NCBI RefSeq assembly: GCF_051014685.1 | Contig: NW_027478723.1 | Coordinates: forward strand, 576,946-640,945 | Source of the DNA: Ptiloglossa arizonensis | Lineage: Eukaryota; Arthropoda; Insecta; Hymenoptera; Colletidae | DNA length: 64,000 bases | Direction: 5' to 3' | In this document: piece after piece, positions 11,334-23,557 of the stretch | Position numbering within the stretch: position 1 is the first letter of the stretch | Layout of the letters: each line of letters opens with the position of its first letter | Made by a program: the position numbers and the translations under genes | Notes under the pieces: model-generated | Database searches by the model: none | What the model was told of the DNA's origin: nothing | The model's input: only the letters and a program-made list of their open reading frames with translations

Positions 11334-11346
11334 TTGAGTTTCTCAA
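11334..11346. other. Short inverted repeat TTGAG-TTT-CTCAA
   Basis: Five-base arms flank TTT at monomer positions 137-149, directly after the A4T4 tract. It lies in the steadiest part of the monomer (111-152). Subtypes with GAGGTTCTC (for example near 17816, 22543, 26920) or TTTCGCAAG (near 40395, 50368, 59638) weaken it. It is too short to call a terminator, and there is no gene for it to serve. Confidence 0.7.
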
Positions 11347-11936
11347 GCGTTTCTTACCTCCAAACTGCCATATCTCGCGAACGGATTTATCAATCCGCAA
11401 AATTTCTGTGCCATCAGAAAGTAGAAACTCGCCCGATTACAACGGTATGCGGACTTTTCCCCTAGGCCGTTCTAGTTATTCGTCTCGAGCATCAGAACTG
11501 CGAAAATTTTGAGTTTCTCAAGCGTTTCTTACATCCAAACGGCCATATCACGCGAACGGATTGACCAATCCGCATAATTTCTGTTGCATCTGAAAGTAGA
11601 AACTCGCCCGATTACAACGGTATGCGCACTTTTCCCCTAGGCGGTTCTAGTTATTCGTTTCGAGCATCAGAACTGCGAAAATTTTGAGTTTCTCAAGCGT
11701 TTCTTACCTCCAAACTGCTATATCTCGCGAACGGATTCATTAATCCGCAAAATTTCTGTGCCATCTGAAAGTAGAAACTCGCCCGATTACAACGGTAGGT
11801 GTAGTTTTCCCCTAGGCCGTTCCAGTTATTCATTTCGAGCATCAGAACTGCGAAAATTTTGAGTTTCTCAAGCGTTTCTTACATCCAAACTGCCATATCT
11901 CGCGAACGGATTGACCAATCCGCAAAATTTCTGTTT

Positions 11937-14900
11937 CTTCTGAAAGTAGAAACTCGCCCGATTACAACGGTATGCGCACTTTTCCCCTAGGCGGTTCTAG
12001 TTATTCGTTTCGAGCATCAGAGCTGCGAAAATTTTGAGTTTCTCAAGCGTTTCTTACCTCCAAACTGCCATATCTCGAGAACGGATTGACCAATCCGCAT
12101 AATTTCTGTTGCACCTGAAAGTAGAAACTCGCCCGATTACAACGGTATGCGTACTTCTTCCCTAGGCCGTTCCAGTTATTCGTTTCGAGCATCAGAACTG
12201 CGAAAATTTTGAGTTTCTCAAGCGTTTCTTACCCCCAAACTGCCATATCTCGCGAACGGATTGACCAATCCGCAAAATTTCTGTTGCATCTGAAAGTAGA
12301 AACTCGCCCGATTACAACGGTATGCGCACTTTTCCCCTAGGCGGTTCTAGTTATTCGTTTCGAGCATCAGAACTGCGAAACTTTTGAGTTTCTCAAGCGT
12401 TTCTTACCTCCAAACTGCTATATCTCGCGAACGGATTCATCAATCCGCAAAATTTCTGTGCCATCAGAAAGTAGAAACTCGCCCGATTACAAACGGTAGG
12501 AGTAGTTTTCCCCTAGGCCGTTCCAGTTATTCGTTTCGAGCATCAGAACTGCGAAAATTTTGAGTTTCTCAAGCGTTTCTTACCTCCAAACTGCCATATC
12601 TCGCGAACGGATTGACCAATCCGCATAATTTCTGTTGCATCTGAAAGTAGAAACTCGCCCGATTACAACGGTATGCGTACTTCTCCCCTAGGCCGTTCTA
12701 GTCATTCGTTTCGAGCATCAGAACTGCGAAAATTTTGAGTTTCTCAAGCGTTTCTTATCTCCAAACTGCCATATCTCGCGAACGGATTGATCACTCCGCA
12801 AAATTTCTGTTGCATCTGAAAGTAGAAACTCGCCCGATTACAACGGTATGCGCACTTTTCCCCTAGGCGGTTCTAGTTATTCGTTTCGAGCATCAGAGCT
12901 GCGAAAATTTTGAGTTTCTCAAGCGTTTCTTACCTCCAAACTGCCATATCTCGCGAACGGATTGACCAATCCGCATAATTTCTGTTGCATCTGAAAGTAG
13001 AAACTCGCCCGATTACAACGGTATGCGTACTTCTCCCCTAGGCCGTTCTAGTCATTCGTTTCGAGCATCAGAACTGCGAAAATTTTGAGTTTCTCAAGCG
13101 TTTCTTATCTCCAAACTGCCATATCTCGCGAACGGATTGACCAATCCGCATAATTTCTGTTGCATCTGAAAGTAGAAACTCGCCCGATTACAACGGTATG
13201 CGTACTTCTTCCCTAGGCCGTTCCAGTTATTCGTTTCGAGTATCAGAACTGCGAAAATTTTGAGTTTCTCAAGAGTTTCTTACCTCCAAACTGCCATATC
13301 TCGCGAACGAATTGACCAATCCGCATAATTTCTGTTGCATCTGAAAGTAGAAACTCGCCCGATTACAACGGTATGCGTACTTCTCCCCTAGGCCGTTCTA
13401 GTCATTCGTTTCGAGCATCAGAACTGCGAAAATTTTGAGTTTCTCAAGCGTTTCTTACCCCCAAACTGCCATATCTCGCGAACGGATTGACCAATCCGCA
13501 AAATTTCTGTTGCATCTGAAAGTAGAAACTCTCCCGATTTCAACGGTGGGTGTAGTTTTCCCCTAGGCCGTTCTAGTTATTCGTTTCGAGCATCAGAACG
13601 GCGAAAATTTTGAGTTTCTCAAGCGTTTCTTACCTCCAAGCTGCCATATCTCGCGAACCGATTGACCAATCCGCAAAATTTCTGTTGCATCTGAAAGTAG
13701 AAACTCTCCCGATTACAACGGTAGGTGTAGTTTTCCCCTAGGCCGTTCCAGTTATTCATTTCGAGCATCAGAACTGCGAAAATTTTGAGTTTCTCAAGCG
13801 TTCCTTACTTCCAAACTGCCATATCTCGCGAACGGATTGACCAATCCGCAAAATTTCTGTTGGATCTGAAAGTAGAAACTCGCCCGATTACAACGGTATG
13901 CGCACTTTGCCCCTAGGCCGTTCTAGTTATTCGTGTCGAGCATCAGAACTCCGAAAATTTTGAGTTTCTCAAGCGTTTCTTACCTCCAAACTGCCATATC
14001 TCGCGAATGGATTGACCAATCCGCAAAATTTCTGTTTCATCAGAAAGTAGAAACTCGCCCGATTACAAACGGTAGGTGTAGTTTTCCCCTAGGCCGTTCC
14101 AGTTATTCGTTTCGAGCATCAGAACTGCGAAAATTTTGAGTTTCTCAAGAGTTTCTTATCTCCAAACTGCCATATCTCGCGAACGGATTGATCAATCCGC
14201 AAAATTTCTGTTTCATCAGAAAGTAGAAACTCGCCCGATTACAAACGGTAGGTGTAGTTTTCCCCTAGGCCGTTCCAGTTATTCGTTTCGAGCATCAGAA
14301 CTGCGAAAATTTTGAGTTTCTCAAGAGTTTCTTACCTCCAAACTGCCATATCTCGCGAACGGATTGACCAATCCGCATAATTTCTGTTGCATCTGAAAGT
14401 AGAAACTCGCCCGATTACAACGGTATGCGTACTTCTCCCCTAGGCCGTTCTAGTCATTCGTTTCGAGCATCAGAACTGCGAAAATTGTGAGTTTCTCAAG
14501 CGTTTCTTACCCCCAAACTGCCATATCTCGCGAACGGATTGACCAATCCGCAAAATTTCTGTTGCATCTGAAAGTAGAAACTCTCCCGATTTCAACGGTG
14601 GGTGTAGTTTTCCCCTGGGCCGTTCTAGTTATTCGTTTCGAGCATCAGAACGGCGAAAATTTTGAGTTTCAAAGCGTTTCTTACCTCCAAGCTGCCATAT
14701 CTCGCGAACCGATTGACCAATCCGCAAAATTTCTGTTGCATCTGAAAGTAGAAACTCTCCCGATTACAACGGTAGGTGTAGTTTTCCCCTAGGCCGTTCC
14801 AGTTATTCATTTCGAGCATCAGAACTGCGAAAATTTTGAGTTTCTCAAGCGTTCCTTACTTCCAAACTGCCATATCTCGCGAACGGATTGACCAATCCGC

Positions 14901-17715
14901 AAAATTTCTGTTGGATCTGAAAGTAGAAACTCGTCCGATTACAACGGTATGCGCACTTTGCCCCTAGGCCGTTCTAGTTATTCGTGTCGAGCATCAGAAC
15001 TCCGAAAATTTTGAGTTTCTCAAGCGTTTCTTACCTCCAAACTGCCATATCTCGCGAATGGATTGACCAATCCGCAAAATTTCTGCTGCATCTGAAAGTA
15101 GAAACTCGCCCGATTACAACGGTATGCGTACTTTTCCCCTAGGCCGTTCTAGTTACTCGTTTCGAGCATCAGAACTGCGAAAATTTTGAGTTTCTCAAGC
15201 GTTTCTTATCTCCAAACTGCCATATCTCGCGAACGGATTCATCAATCCGCAAAATTTCTGTGCCATCTGAAAGTAGAAACTCGGCCGATTACAAACGGTA
15301 GGTGTAGTGTTCCCCTAGGCCGTTCCAGTTATTCGTTTCGAGCATCAGAACTGCGAAAATTTTGAGTTTCTCAAGCGTTTCTTACCTCCAAACTGCCATA
15401 TCTCGCGAACGGATTGACCAATCCGCATAATTTCTGTTGCATCTGAAAGTAGAAACTCGCCCGATTACAACGGTATGCGTATTTCTCCCCTAGGCCGTTC
15501 TAGTCATTCGTTTCGAGCATCAGAACTGCGAAAATTTTGAGTTTCTCAAGCGTTTCTTATCTCCAAACTGCCATATCTCGCGAACGGATTGATCAATCCG
15601 CAAAATTTCTGTTTCATCTGAAAGTAGAAACTCGCCCGATTACAACGGTATGCGCACTTTTCCCCTAGGCGGTTCTAGTTATTCGTTTCGAGCATCAGAG
15701 CTGCGAAAATTTTGAGTTTCTCAAGCGTTTCTTACTCCCAAACTGCCACATCTCGCGAACGGATTGACCAATCCGCAAAATTTCTGTTGCATCTGAAAGT
15801 AGAAACTCTCCCGATTACAACGGTAGGTGTAGTTTTCCCCTAGGCCGTTCCAATTATTCATTTCGAGCATCAGAACTGCGAAAATTTTGAGTTTCTCAAG
15901 CGTTCCTTACCTGCAAACTGCCATATCTCGCGAACGGATTGACCAATCCGCAAAATTTCTGTTGCATCTGAAAGTAGAAACTCGCCCGATTACAAACGGT
16001 AGGTGTAGTTTTCCCCTAGGCCGTTCCAGTTATTCGTTTCGAGCATCAGAACTGCGAAAATTTTGAGTTTCTCAAGCGTTCCTTACCTCCAAACTGCCAT
16101 ATCTCGCGAACGGATTGACCAATCCGCAAAATTTCTGTTGCATCTGAAAGTAGAAACTCGCCCGATTACAACGGTAGGCGTACTTCTCCCCTAGGCCGTT
16201 CTAGTCATTCGTTTCGAGCATCAGAACTGCGAAAATTTTGAGTTTCTCAAGCGTTTCTCACATCCAAACTGCCATATCTCGCGAACGGATTGACCAATCC
16301 GCAAAATTTCTGTTGCATCTGAAAGTAGAAACTCTCCCGATTACAACGGTAGGTGTAGTTTTCCCCTAGGCCGTTCCAATTATTCATTTCGAGCATCAGA
16401 ACTGCGAAAATTTTGAGTTTCTCAAGCGTTCCTTACCTGCAAACTGCCATATCTCGCGAACGGATTGACCAATCCGCAAAATTTCTGTTGCATCTGAAAG
16501 TAGAAACTCGCCCGATTACAACGGTATGCGCACTTTTCCCCCAGGCCGTTCTAGTTATTCGTGTCGAGCATCAGAACTGCGAAAATTTTGAGTTTCTCAA
16601 GCGTTCCTTACCTCCAAACTGCCATATCTCGCGAACGGATTGTCCAATCCGCAAAATTTCTGTTGCATCTGAAAGTAGAAACTCGCCCGATTGCAACGGT
16701 ATGCGTACTTTTCCCCTAGGCCGTTCTAGTTACTCGTTTCGAGCATCAGAACTGCGAAAATTTTGAGTTTCTCAAGCGTTTCTTATCTCCAAACTGCCAT
16801 ATCTCGCGAACGGATTCATCAATCCGCAAAAGTTCTGTGCCATCTGAAAGTAGAAACTCGCCCGATTACAAACGGTAGGTGTAGTTTTCCCCTAGGCCGT
16901 ACCAGTTATTCGTTTCGAGCATCAGAACTGCGAAAATTTTGAGTTTCTCAAGCGTTTCTTACCTCCAAACTGCCATATCTCGCGAACGGATTGACCAATC
17001 CGCAAAATTTCTGTTGCATCTGAAAGTAGAAACTCGCCCGATTACAACGGTATGCGCACTTTTCCCCTAGGCCGTTCTAGTTATTCGTTTCGAGCATCAG
17101 AACTGCGAAAATTTTGAGTTTCTCAAGCGTTTCTTACCTCCAAACTGCCATATCTCGCGAACGGATTTATCAATCCGCAAAATTTCTATGCCATCAGAAA
17201 GTAGAAACTCGCCCGATTACAACGGTATGCGGACTTTTCCCCTAGGCCGTTCTAGTTATTCGTCTCGAGCATCAGAATTGCGAAAATTTTGAGTTTCTCA
17301 AGCGTTTCTTACATCCAAACGGCCATATCACGCGAACGGATTGACCAATCCGCATAATTTCTGTTGCATCTGAAAGTAGAAACTCGCCCGATTACAACGG
17401 TATGCGCACTTTTCCCCTAGGCGGTTCTAGTTATTCGTTTCGAGCATCAGAACTGCGAAAATTTTGAGTTTCTCAAGCGTTTCTTACCTCCAAACTGCTA
17501 TATCTCGCGAACGGATTCATTAATCCGCAAAATTTCTGTGCCATCTGAAAGTAGAAACTCGCCCGATTACAACGGTAGGTGTAGTTTTCCCCTAGGCCGT
17601 TCCAGTTATTCATTTCGAGCATCAGAACTGCGAAAATTTTGAGTTTCTCAAGCGTTTCTTACATCCAAACTGCCATATCTCGCGAACGGATTGACCAATC
17701 CGCAAAATTTCTGTT
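11937..17715 (+). repeat. HOR unit, second copy with three extra monomers
   Basis: It matches the first copy at +5,255 up to about 16,375, then at +5,780 (the ACCAG variant of GCCGTACCAG, 11121 to 16901). The difference is 525 bp, three monomers, placed at about 16,376-16,900. One base is missing in TTTCAAAGCG near 14,669, which shifts later offsets to 5,254 within this copy. Confidence 0.78.
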
Positions 17716-18830
17716 TCTTCTGAAAGTAGAAACTCGCCCGATTACAACGGTATGCGCACTTTTCCCCTAGGCCGTTCTAGTTATTCGTTTCGAGCATCAG
17801 AAATGCGAAAATTTTGAGGTTCTCAAGCGCTTCTTAACTCCAAACTGCCATATCTCGCGAACGGATTGACCAATCCGCAAAATTTCTGTTGCATCTGAAA
17901 GTAGAAACTCGCCCGATTACAACGGTATGCGCACTTTTCCCCTAGGCCGTTCTAGTTATTCGTGTCGAGCATCAGAACTGCGAAAATTTTGAGTTTCTCA
18001 AGCGTTTCTTACCTCCAAACTGCCATATCTCGCGAACTGATTGACCAATCCGCAAAATTTCTGTTGCATCTGAAAGTAGAAACTCGCCCGATTACAACGG
18101 TATGCGCACTTTTCCCCTAGGCCGTTCTAGTTATTCGTTTCGAGCATCAGAACTGCGAAAATTTTGAGTTTCTCAAGCGTTTCTTACATCCAAACGGCCA
18201 TATCACGCGAACGGATTGACCAATCCGCATAATTTCTGTTGCATCTGAAAGTAGAAACTCGCCCGATTACAACGGTATGCGCACTTTTCCCCTAGGCCGT
18301 TCTAGTTATTCGTTTCGAGCATCAGAACTGCGAAAAATTAGAGTTTCTCAAGCGTTTCTTACATCCAAACGGCATATCACGCGAACGGATTGACCAATCC
18401 GCATAATTTCTGTTGCATCTGAAAGTAGAAACTCGCCCGATTACAACGGTAGGCGTACTTCTCCCCTAGGCCGTTCTAGTCATTCGTTTCGAGCATCAGA
18501 ACTGCGAAAATTTTGAGTTTCTCAAGCGTTTCTTACCTCCAAACTGCCATATCTCGCGAACGGATTGACCAATCCGCATAATTTCTGTTGCATCTGAAAG
18601 TAGAAACTCGCCCGATTACAACGATATGCGCACTTTTCCCCTAGGCCGTTCTAGTTATTCGTTTCGAGCATCAGAACTGCCAAAATTTTGAGTTTCTCAA
18701 GCGTTTCTTACTCCCAAACTGCCACATCTCGCGAACGGATTGACCAATCCGCAAAATTTCTGTTGCATCTGAAAGTAGAAACTCGCCCGATTGCAACGGT
18801 ATGCGCACTTTTCCCCTAGGCCGTTCTAGT
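14455..18830 (+). repeat. HOR unit of 25 monomers (4,376 bp), copy 1
   Basis: The start is set where CGCACTTTT versus CGTACTTCT differences give way to a shared TAGTCATTCG. TTGGATCTG 14911 to 19288 and ACCAG 16901 to 21278 give an offset of 4,377. Before the single-base deletion near 14,669 the offset is 4,376. This unit begins inside the second 5,255-bp copy, so it was amplified after that duplication. Confidence 0.83.
16376..16900 (+). repeat. Three-monomer segment absent from the sister copy
   Basis: These 525 bp are present in this copy of the 30-monomer unit but absent at the matching place near 11,120. They carry CCCCCAGG and GGATTGTCCAATCC markers. Matching segments follow at 20,753-21,277 and 25,480-26,004, carried by the later 25/27-monomer copies. 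The 117-codon open frames at 16413, 20790 and 25517 lie in these segments and reflect the copying. Confidence 0.7.
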
Positions 18831-21800
18831 CATTCGTTTCGAGCATCAGAACTGCGAAAATTTTGAGTTTCTCAAGCGTTTCTTACCCCCAAACTGCCAT
18901 ATCTCGCGAACGGATTGACCAATCCGCAAAATTTCTGTTGCATCTGAAAGTAGAAACTCTCCCGATTTCAACGGTGGGTGTAGTTTTCCCCTAGGCCGTT
19001 CTAGTTATTCGTTTCGAGCATCAGAACGGCGAAAATTTTGAGTTTCTCAAGCGTTTCTTACCTCCAAGCTGCCATATCTCGCGAACCGATTGACCAATCC
19101 GCAAAATTTCTGTTGCATCTGAAAGTAGAAACTCTCCCGATTACAACGGTAGGTGTAGTTTTCCCCTAGGCCGTTCCAGTTATTCATTTCGAGCATCAGA
19201 ACTGCGAAAATTTTGAGTTTCTCAAGCGTTCCTTACTTCCAAACTGCCATATCTCGCGAACGGATTGACCAATCCGCAAAATTTCTGTTGGATCTGAAAG
19301 TAGAAACTCGCCCGATTACAACGGTATGCGCACTTTGCCCCTAGGCCGTTCTAGTTATTCGTGTCGAGCATCAGAACTCCGAAAATTTTGAGTTTCTCAA
19401 GCGTTTCTTACCTCCAAACTGCCATATCTCGCGAATGGATTGACCAATCCGCAAAATTTCTGCTGCATCTGAAAGTAGAAACTCGCCCGATTACAACGGT
19501 ATGCGTACTTTTCCCCTAGGCCGTTCTAGTTACTCGTTTCGAGCATCAGAACTGCGAAAATTTTGAGTTTCTCAAGCGTTTCTTATCTCCAAACTGCCAT
19601 ATCTCGCGAACGGATTCATCAATCCGCAAAATTTCTGTGCCATCTGAAAGTAGAAACTCGGCCGATTACAAACGGTAGGTGTAGTGTTCCCCTAGGCCGT
19701 TCCAGTTATTCGTTTCGAGCATCAGAACTGCGAAAATTTTGAGTTTCTCAAGCGTTTCTTACCTCCAAACTGCCATATCTCGCGAACGGATTGACCAATC
19801 CGCATAATTTCTGTTGCATCTGAAAGTAGAAACTCGCCCGATTACAACGGTATGCGTATTTCTCCCCTAGGCCGTTCTAGTCATTCGTTTCGAGCATCAG
19901 AACTGCGAAAATTTTGAGTTTCTCAAGCGTTTCTTATCTCCAAACTGCCATATCTCGCGAACGGATTGATCAATCCGCAAAATTTCTGTTTCATCTGAAA
20001 GTAGAAACTCGCCCGATTACAACGGTATGCGCACTTTTCCCCTAGGCGGTTCTAGTTATTCGTTTCGAGCATCAGAGCTGCGAAAATTTTGAGTTTCTCA
20101 AGCGTTTCTTACTCCCAAACTGCCACATCTCGCGAACGGATTGACCAATCCGCAAAATTTCTGTTGCATCTGAAAGTAGAAACTCTCCCGATTACAACGG
20201 TATGTGTAGTTTTCCCCTAGGCCGTTCCAATTATTCATTTCGAGCAACAGAACTGCGAAAATTTTGAGTTTCTCAAGCGTTCCTTACCTGCAAACTGCCA
20301 TATCTCGCGAACGGATTGACCAATCCGCAAAATTTCTGTTGCATCTGAAAGTAGAAACTCGCCCGATTACAAACGGTAGGTGTAGTTTTCCCCTAGGCCG
20401 TTCCAGTTATTCGTTTCGAGCATCAGAACTGCGAAAATTTTGAGTTTCTCAAGCGTTCCTTACCTCCAAACTGCCATATCTCGCGAACGGATTGACCAAT
20501 CCGCAAAATTTCTGTTGCATCTGAAAGTAGAAACTCGCCCGATTACAACGGTAGGCGTACTTCTCCCCTAGGCCGTTCTAGTCATTCGTTTCGAGCATCA
20601 GAACTGCGAAAATTTTGAGTTTCTCAAGCGTTTCTCACCTCCAAACTGCCATATCTCGCGAACGGATTGACCAATCCGCAAAATTTCTGTTGCATCTGAA
20701 AGTAGAAACTCGCCCGATTAGAACGGTATGCGCACTTTTCCCCTAGGCCGTTCCAATTATTCATTTCGAGCATCAGAACTGCGAAAATTTTGAGATTCTC
20801 AAGCGTTCCTTACCTGCAAACTGCCATATCTCGCGAACGGATTGACCAATCCGCAAAATTTCTGTTGCATCTGAAAGTAGAAACTCGCCCGATTACAACG
20901 GTATGCGCACTTTTCCCCCAGGCCGTTCTAGTTATTCGTGTCGAGCATCAGAACTGCGAAAATTTTGAGTTTCTCAAGCGTTCCTTACCTCCAAACTGCC
21001 ATATCTCGCGAACGGATTGTCCAATCCGCAAAATTTCTGTTGCATCTGAAAGTAGAAACTCGCCCGATTGCAACGGTATGCGTACTTTTCCCCTAGGCCG
21101 TTCTAGTTACTCGTTTCGAGCATCAGAACTGCGAAAATTTTGAGTTTCTCAAGCGTTTCTTATCTCCAAACTGCCATATCTCGCGAACGGATTCATCAAT
21201 CCGCAAAAGTTCTGTGCCATCTGAAAGTAGAAACTCGCCCGATTACAAACGGTAGGTGTAGTTTTCCCCTAGGCCGTACCAGTTATTCGTTTCGAGCATC
21301 AGAACTGCGAAAATTTTGAGGTTCTCAAGCGCTTCTTAACTCCAAACTGCCATATCTCGCGAACGGATTGACCAATCCGCAAAATTTCTGTTGCATCTGA
21401 AAGTAGAAACTCGCCCGATTACAACGGTATGCGCACTTTTCCCCTAGGCCGTTCTAGTTATTCGTGTCGAGCATCAGAACTGCGAAAATTTTGAGTTTCT
21501 CAAGCGTTTCTTACCTCCAAACTGCCATATCTCGCGAACTGATTGACCAATCCGCAAAATTTCTGTTGCATCTGAAAGTAGAAACTCGCCCGATTACAAC
21601 GGTATGCGCACTTTTCCCCTAGGCCGTTCTAGTTATTCGTTTCGAGCATCAGAACTGCGAAAATTTTGAGTTTCTCAAGCGTTTCTTACATCCAAACGGC
21701 CATATCACGCGAACGGATTGACCAATCCGCATAATTTCTGTTGCATCTGAAAGTAGAAACTCGCCCGATTACAACGGTATGCGCACTTTTCCCCTAGGCC

Positions 21801-23557
21801 GTTCTAGTTATTCGTTTCGAGCATCAGAACTGCGAAAATTTTGAGTTTCTCAAGCGTTTCTTACCTCCAAACTGCCATATCTCGCGAACGGATTTATCAA
21901 TCCGCAAAATTTCTATGCCATCAGAAAGTAGAAACTCGCCCGATTACAACGGTATGCGGACTTTTCCCCTAGGCCGTTCTAGTTATTCGTCTCGAGCATC
22001 AGAATTGCGAAAATTTTGAGTTTCTCAAGCGTTTCTTACATCCAAACGGCCATATCACGCGAACGGATTGACCAATCCGCATAATTTCTGTTGCATCTGA
22101 AAGTAGAAACTCGCCCGATTACAACGGTATGCGCACTTTTCCCCTAGGCGGTTCTAGTTATTCGTTTCGAGCATCAGAACTGCGAAAATTTTGAGTTTCT
22201 CAAGCGTTTCTTACCTCCAAACTGCTATATCTCGCGAACGGATTCATTAATCCGCAAAATTTCTGTGCCATCTGAAAGTAGAAACTCGCCCGATTACAAC
22301 GGTAGGTGTAGTTTTCCCCTAGGCCGTTCCAGTTATTCATTTCGAGCATCAGAACTGCGAAAATTTTGAGTTTCTCAAGCGTTTCTTACATCCAAACTGC
22401 CATATCTCGCGAACGGATTGACCAATCCGCAAAATTTCTGTTTCTTCTGAAAGTAGAAACTCGCCCGATTACAACGGTATGCGCACTTTTCCCCTAGGCC
22501 GTTCTAGTTATTCGTTTCGAGCATCAGAAATGCGAAAATTTTGAGGTTCTCAAGCGCTTCTTAACTCCAAACTGCCATATCTCGCGAACGGATTGACCAA
22601 TCCGCAAAATTTCTGTTGCATCTGAAAGTAGAAACTCGCCCGATTACAACGGTATGCGCACTTTTCCCCTAGGCCGTTCTAGTTATTCGTGTCGAGCATC
22701 AGAACTGCGAAAATTTTGAGTTTCTCAAGCGTTTCTTACCTCCAAACTGCCATATCTCGCGAACTGATTGACCAATCCGCAAAATTTCTGTTGCATCTGA
22801 AAGTAGAAACTCGCCCGATTACAACGGTATGCGCACTTTTCCCCTAGGCCGTTCTAGTTATTCGTTTCGAGCATCAGAACTGCGAAAATTTTGAGTTTCT
22901 CAAGCGTTTCTTACATCCAAACGGCCATATCACGCGAACGGATTGACCAATCCGCATAATTTCTGTTGCATCTGAAAGTAGAAACTCGCCCGATTACAAC
23001 GGTATGCGCACTTTTCCCCTAGGCCGTTCTAGTTATTCGTTTCGAGCATCAGAACTGCGAAAAATTAGAGTTTCTCAAGCGTTTCTTACATCCAAACGGC
23101 ATATCACGCGAACGGATTGACCAATCCGCATAATTTCTGTTGCATCTGAAAGTAGAAACTCGCCCGATTACAACGGTAGGCGTACTTCTCCCCTAGGCCG
23201 TTCTAGTCATTCGTTTCGAGCATCAGAACTGCGAAAATTTTGAGTTTCTCAAGCGTTTCTTACCTCCAAACTGCCATATCTCGCGAACGGATTGACCAAT
23301 CCGCATAATTTCTGTTGCATCTGAAAGTAGAAACTCGCCCGATTACAACGATATGCGCACTTTTCCCCTAGGCCGTTCTAGTTATTCGTTTCGAGCATCA
23401 GAACTGCCAAAATTTTGAGTTTCTCAAGCGTTTCTTACTCCCAAACTGCCACATCTCGCGAACGGATTGACCAATCCGCAAAATTTCTGTTGCATCTGAA
23501 AGTAGAAACTCGCCCGATTGCAACGGTATGCGCACTTTTCCCCTAGGCCGTTCTAGT
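18831..23557 (+). repeat. HOR unit of 27 monomers (4,727 bp), copy 2
   Basis: Markers recur in copy 3 at +4,727 (TTGGATCTG 19288 to 24015; ACCAG 21278 to 26005). Copy 2 is two monomers longer. At 21,318 it switches to a GAGGTTCTCAAGCGC segment that aligns to 17,816 (offset 3,502), and the same marker returns at 22,543. Seven monomers thus stand where the sister copies have five. Confidence 0.83.

Larger units (their letters stand above)
11224..11335. other. Pair of A-tracts: A4T3 (11224-11230) and A4T4 (11328-11335)
   Basis: AAAATTT at positions 27-33 and AAAATTTT at 131-138 start 104 bp apart, close to ten helical turns at 10.4 bp per turn. A4T4 elements are known to be intrinsically bent when in phase. 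In many monomers the first tract is broken to CATAATTT, while the second is almost always intact; exceptions include GAATATTTTG near 40030, 50003 and 59275 and GAAAAATTAG near 18337. A role in nucleosome placement is inference. Confidence 0.55.
11248..11343. other. Long-range 8-bp inverted repeat AGAAACTC / GAGTTTCT
   Basis: AGAAACTC at monomer positions 51-58 (11248-11255) is the exact reverse complement of GAGTTTCT at 139-146 (11336-11343), with 80 bp between. A second pair, GAACGG at 7-12 and CCGTTC at 95-100, would cross it, so both could pair together only as a pseudoknot in a transcript. This describes sequence symmetry; I have no evidence of transcription. Confidence 0.6.
11198..11372 (+). 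repeat. Representative consensus monomer (175 bp)
   Basis: This monomer matches the majority base at every position I could check by eye and serves as the coordinate reference (position 1 = 11198). In order it holds the TCTCGCGAAC lead, the dyad at 10-25, A4T3 at 27-33, a steady core TCTGAAAGTAGAAACT at 42-57, CCCGATTACAACGG at 60-73, a variable block at 74-87, CCTAGG at 89-94, the TTCTAG or TTCCAG site at 99-104, and a long steady stretch at 111-152 that includes TTTCGAGCATCAGAAC, A4T4 and GAGTTTCTCAAG. The 3' end is CTCCAAACTGCCATA. Hand counts give 46 C, 32 G and 13 CpG. Confidence 0.93.
6682..11936 (+). repeat. HOR unit, 30 monomers (5,255 bp), first copy
   Basis: Markers recur at +5,255: TGCACCTG 6856 to 12111, GATCACTCC 7534 to 12789, TTGGATCTG 8605 to 13860. 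The unit begins inside the decamer block and so overlaps it. It contains the 1,052-bp hexamer duplication. Identical 68-codon open frames at 8678-8884 and 13933-14139 are by-products of this duplication. Confidence 0.82.

Noticed and set aside
11334..11346. Rho-independent terminator at TTGAG-TTT-CTCAA
   Set aside because: The stem is only 5 bp and AT-rich, has no trailing T run, and there is no gene upstream.
16413..16766. 117-codon open frame, with close copies at 20790 and 25517
   Set aside because: It is the longest open stretch in the window but spans about two monomers of the same satellite. The 175-bp period shifts frame at each monomer, and copies differ only as the DNA copies do.
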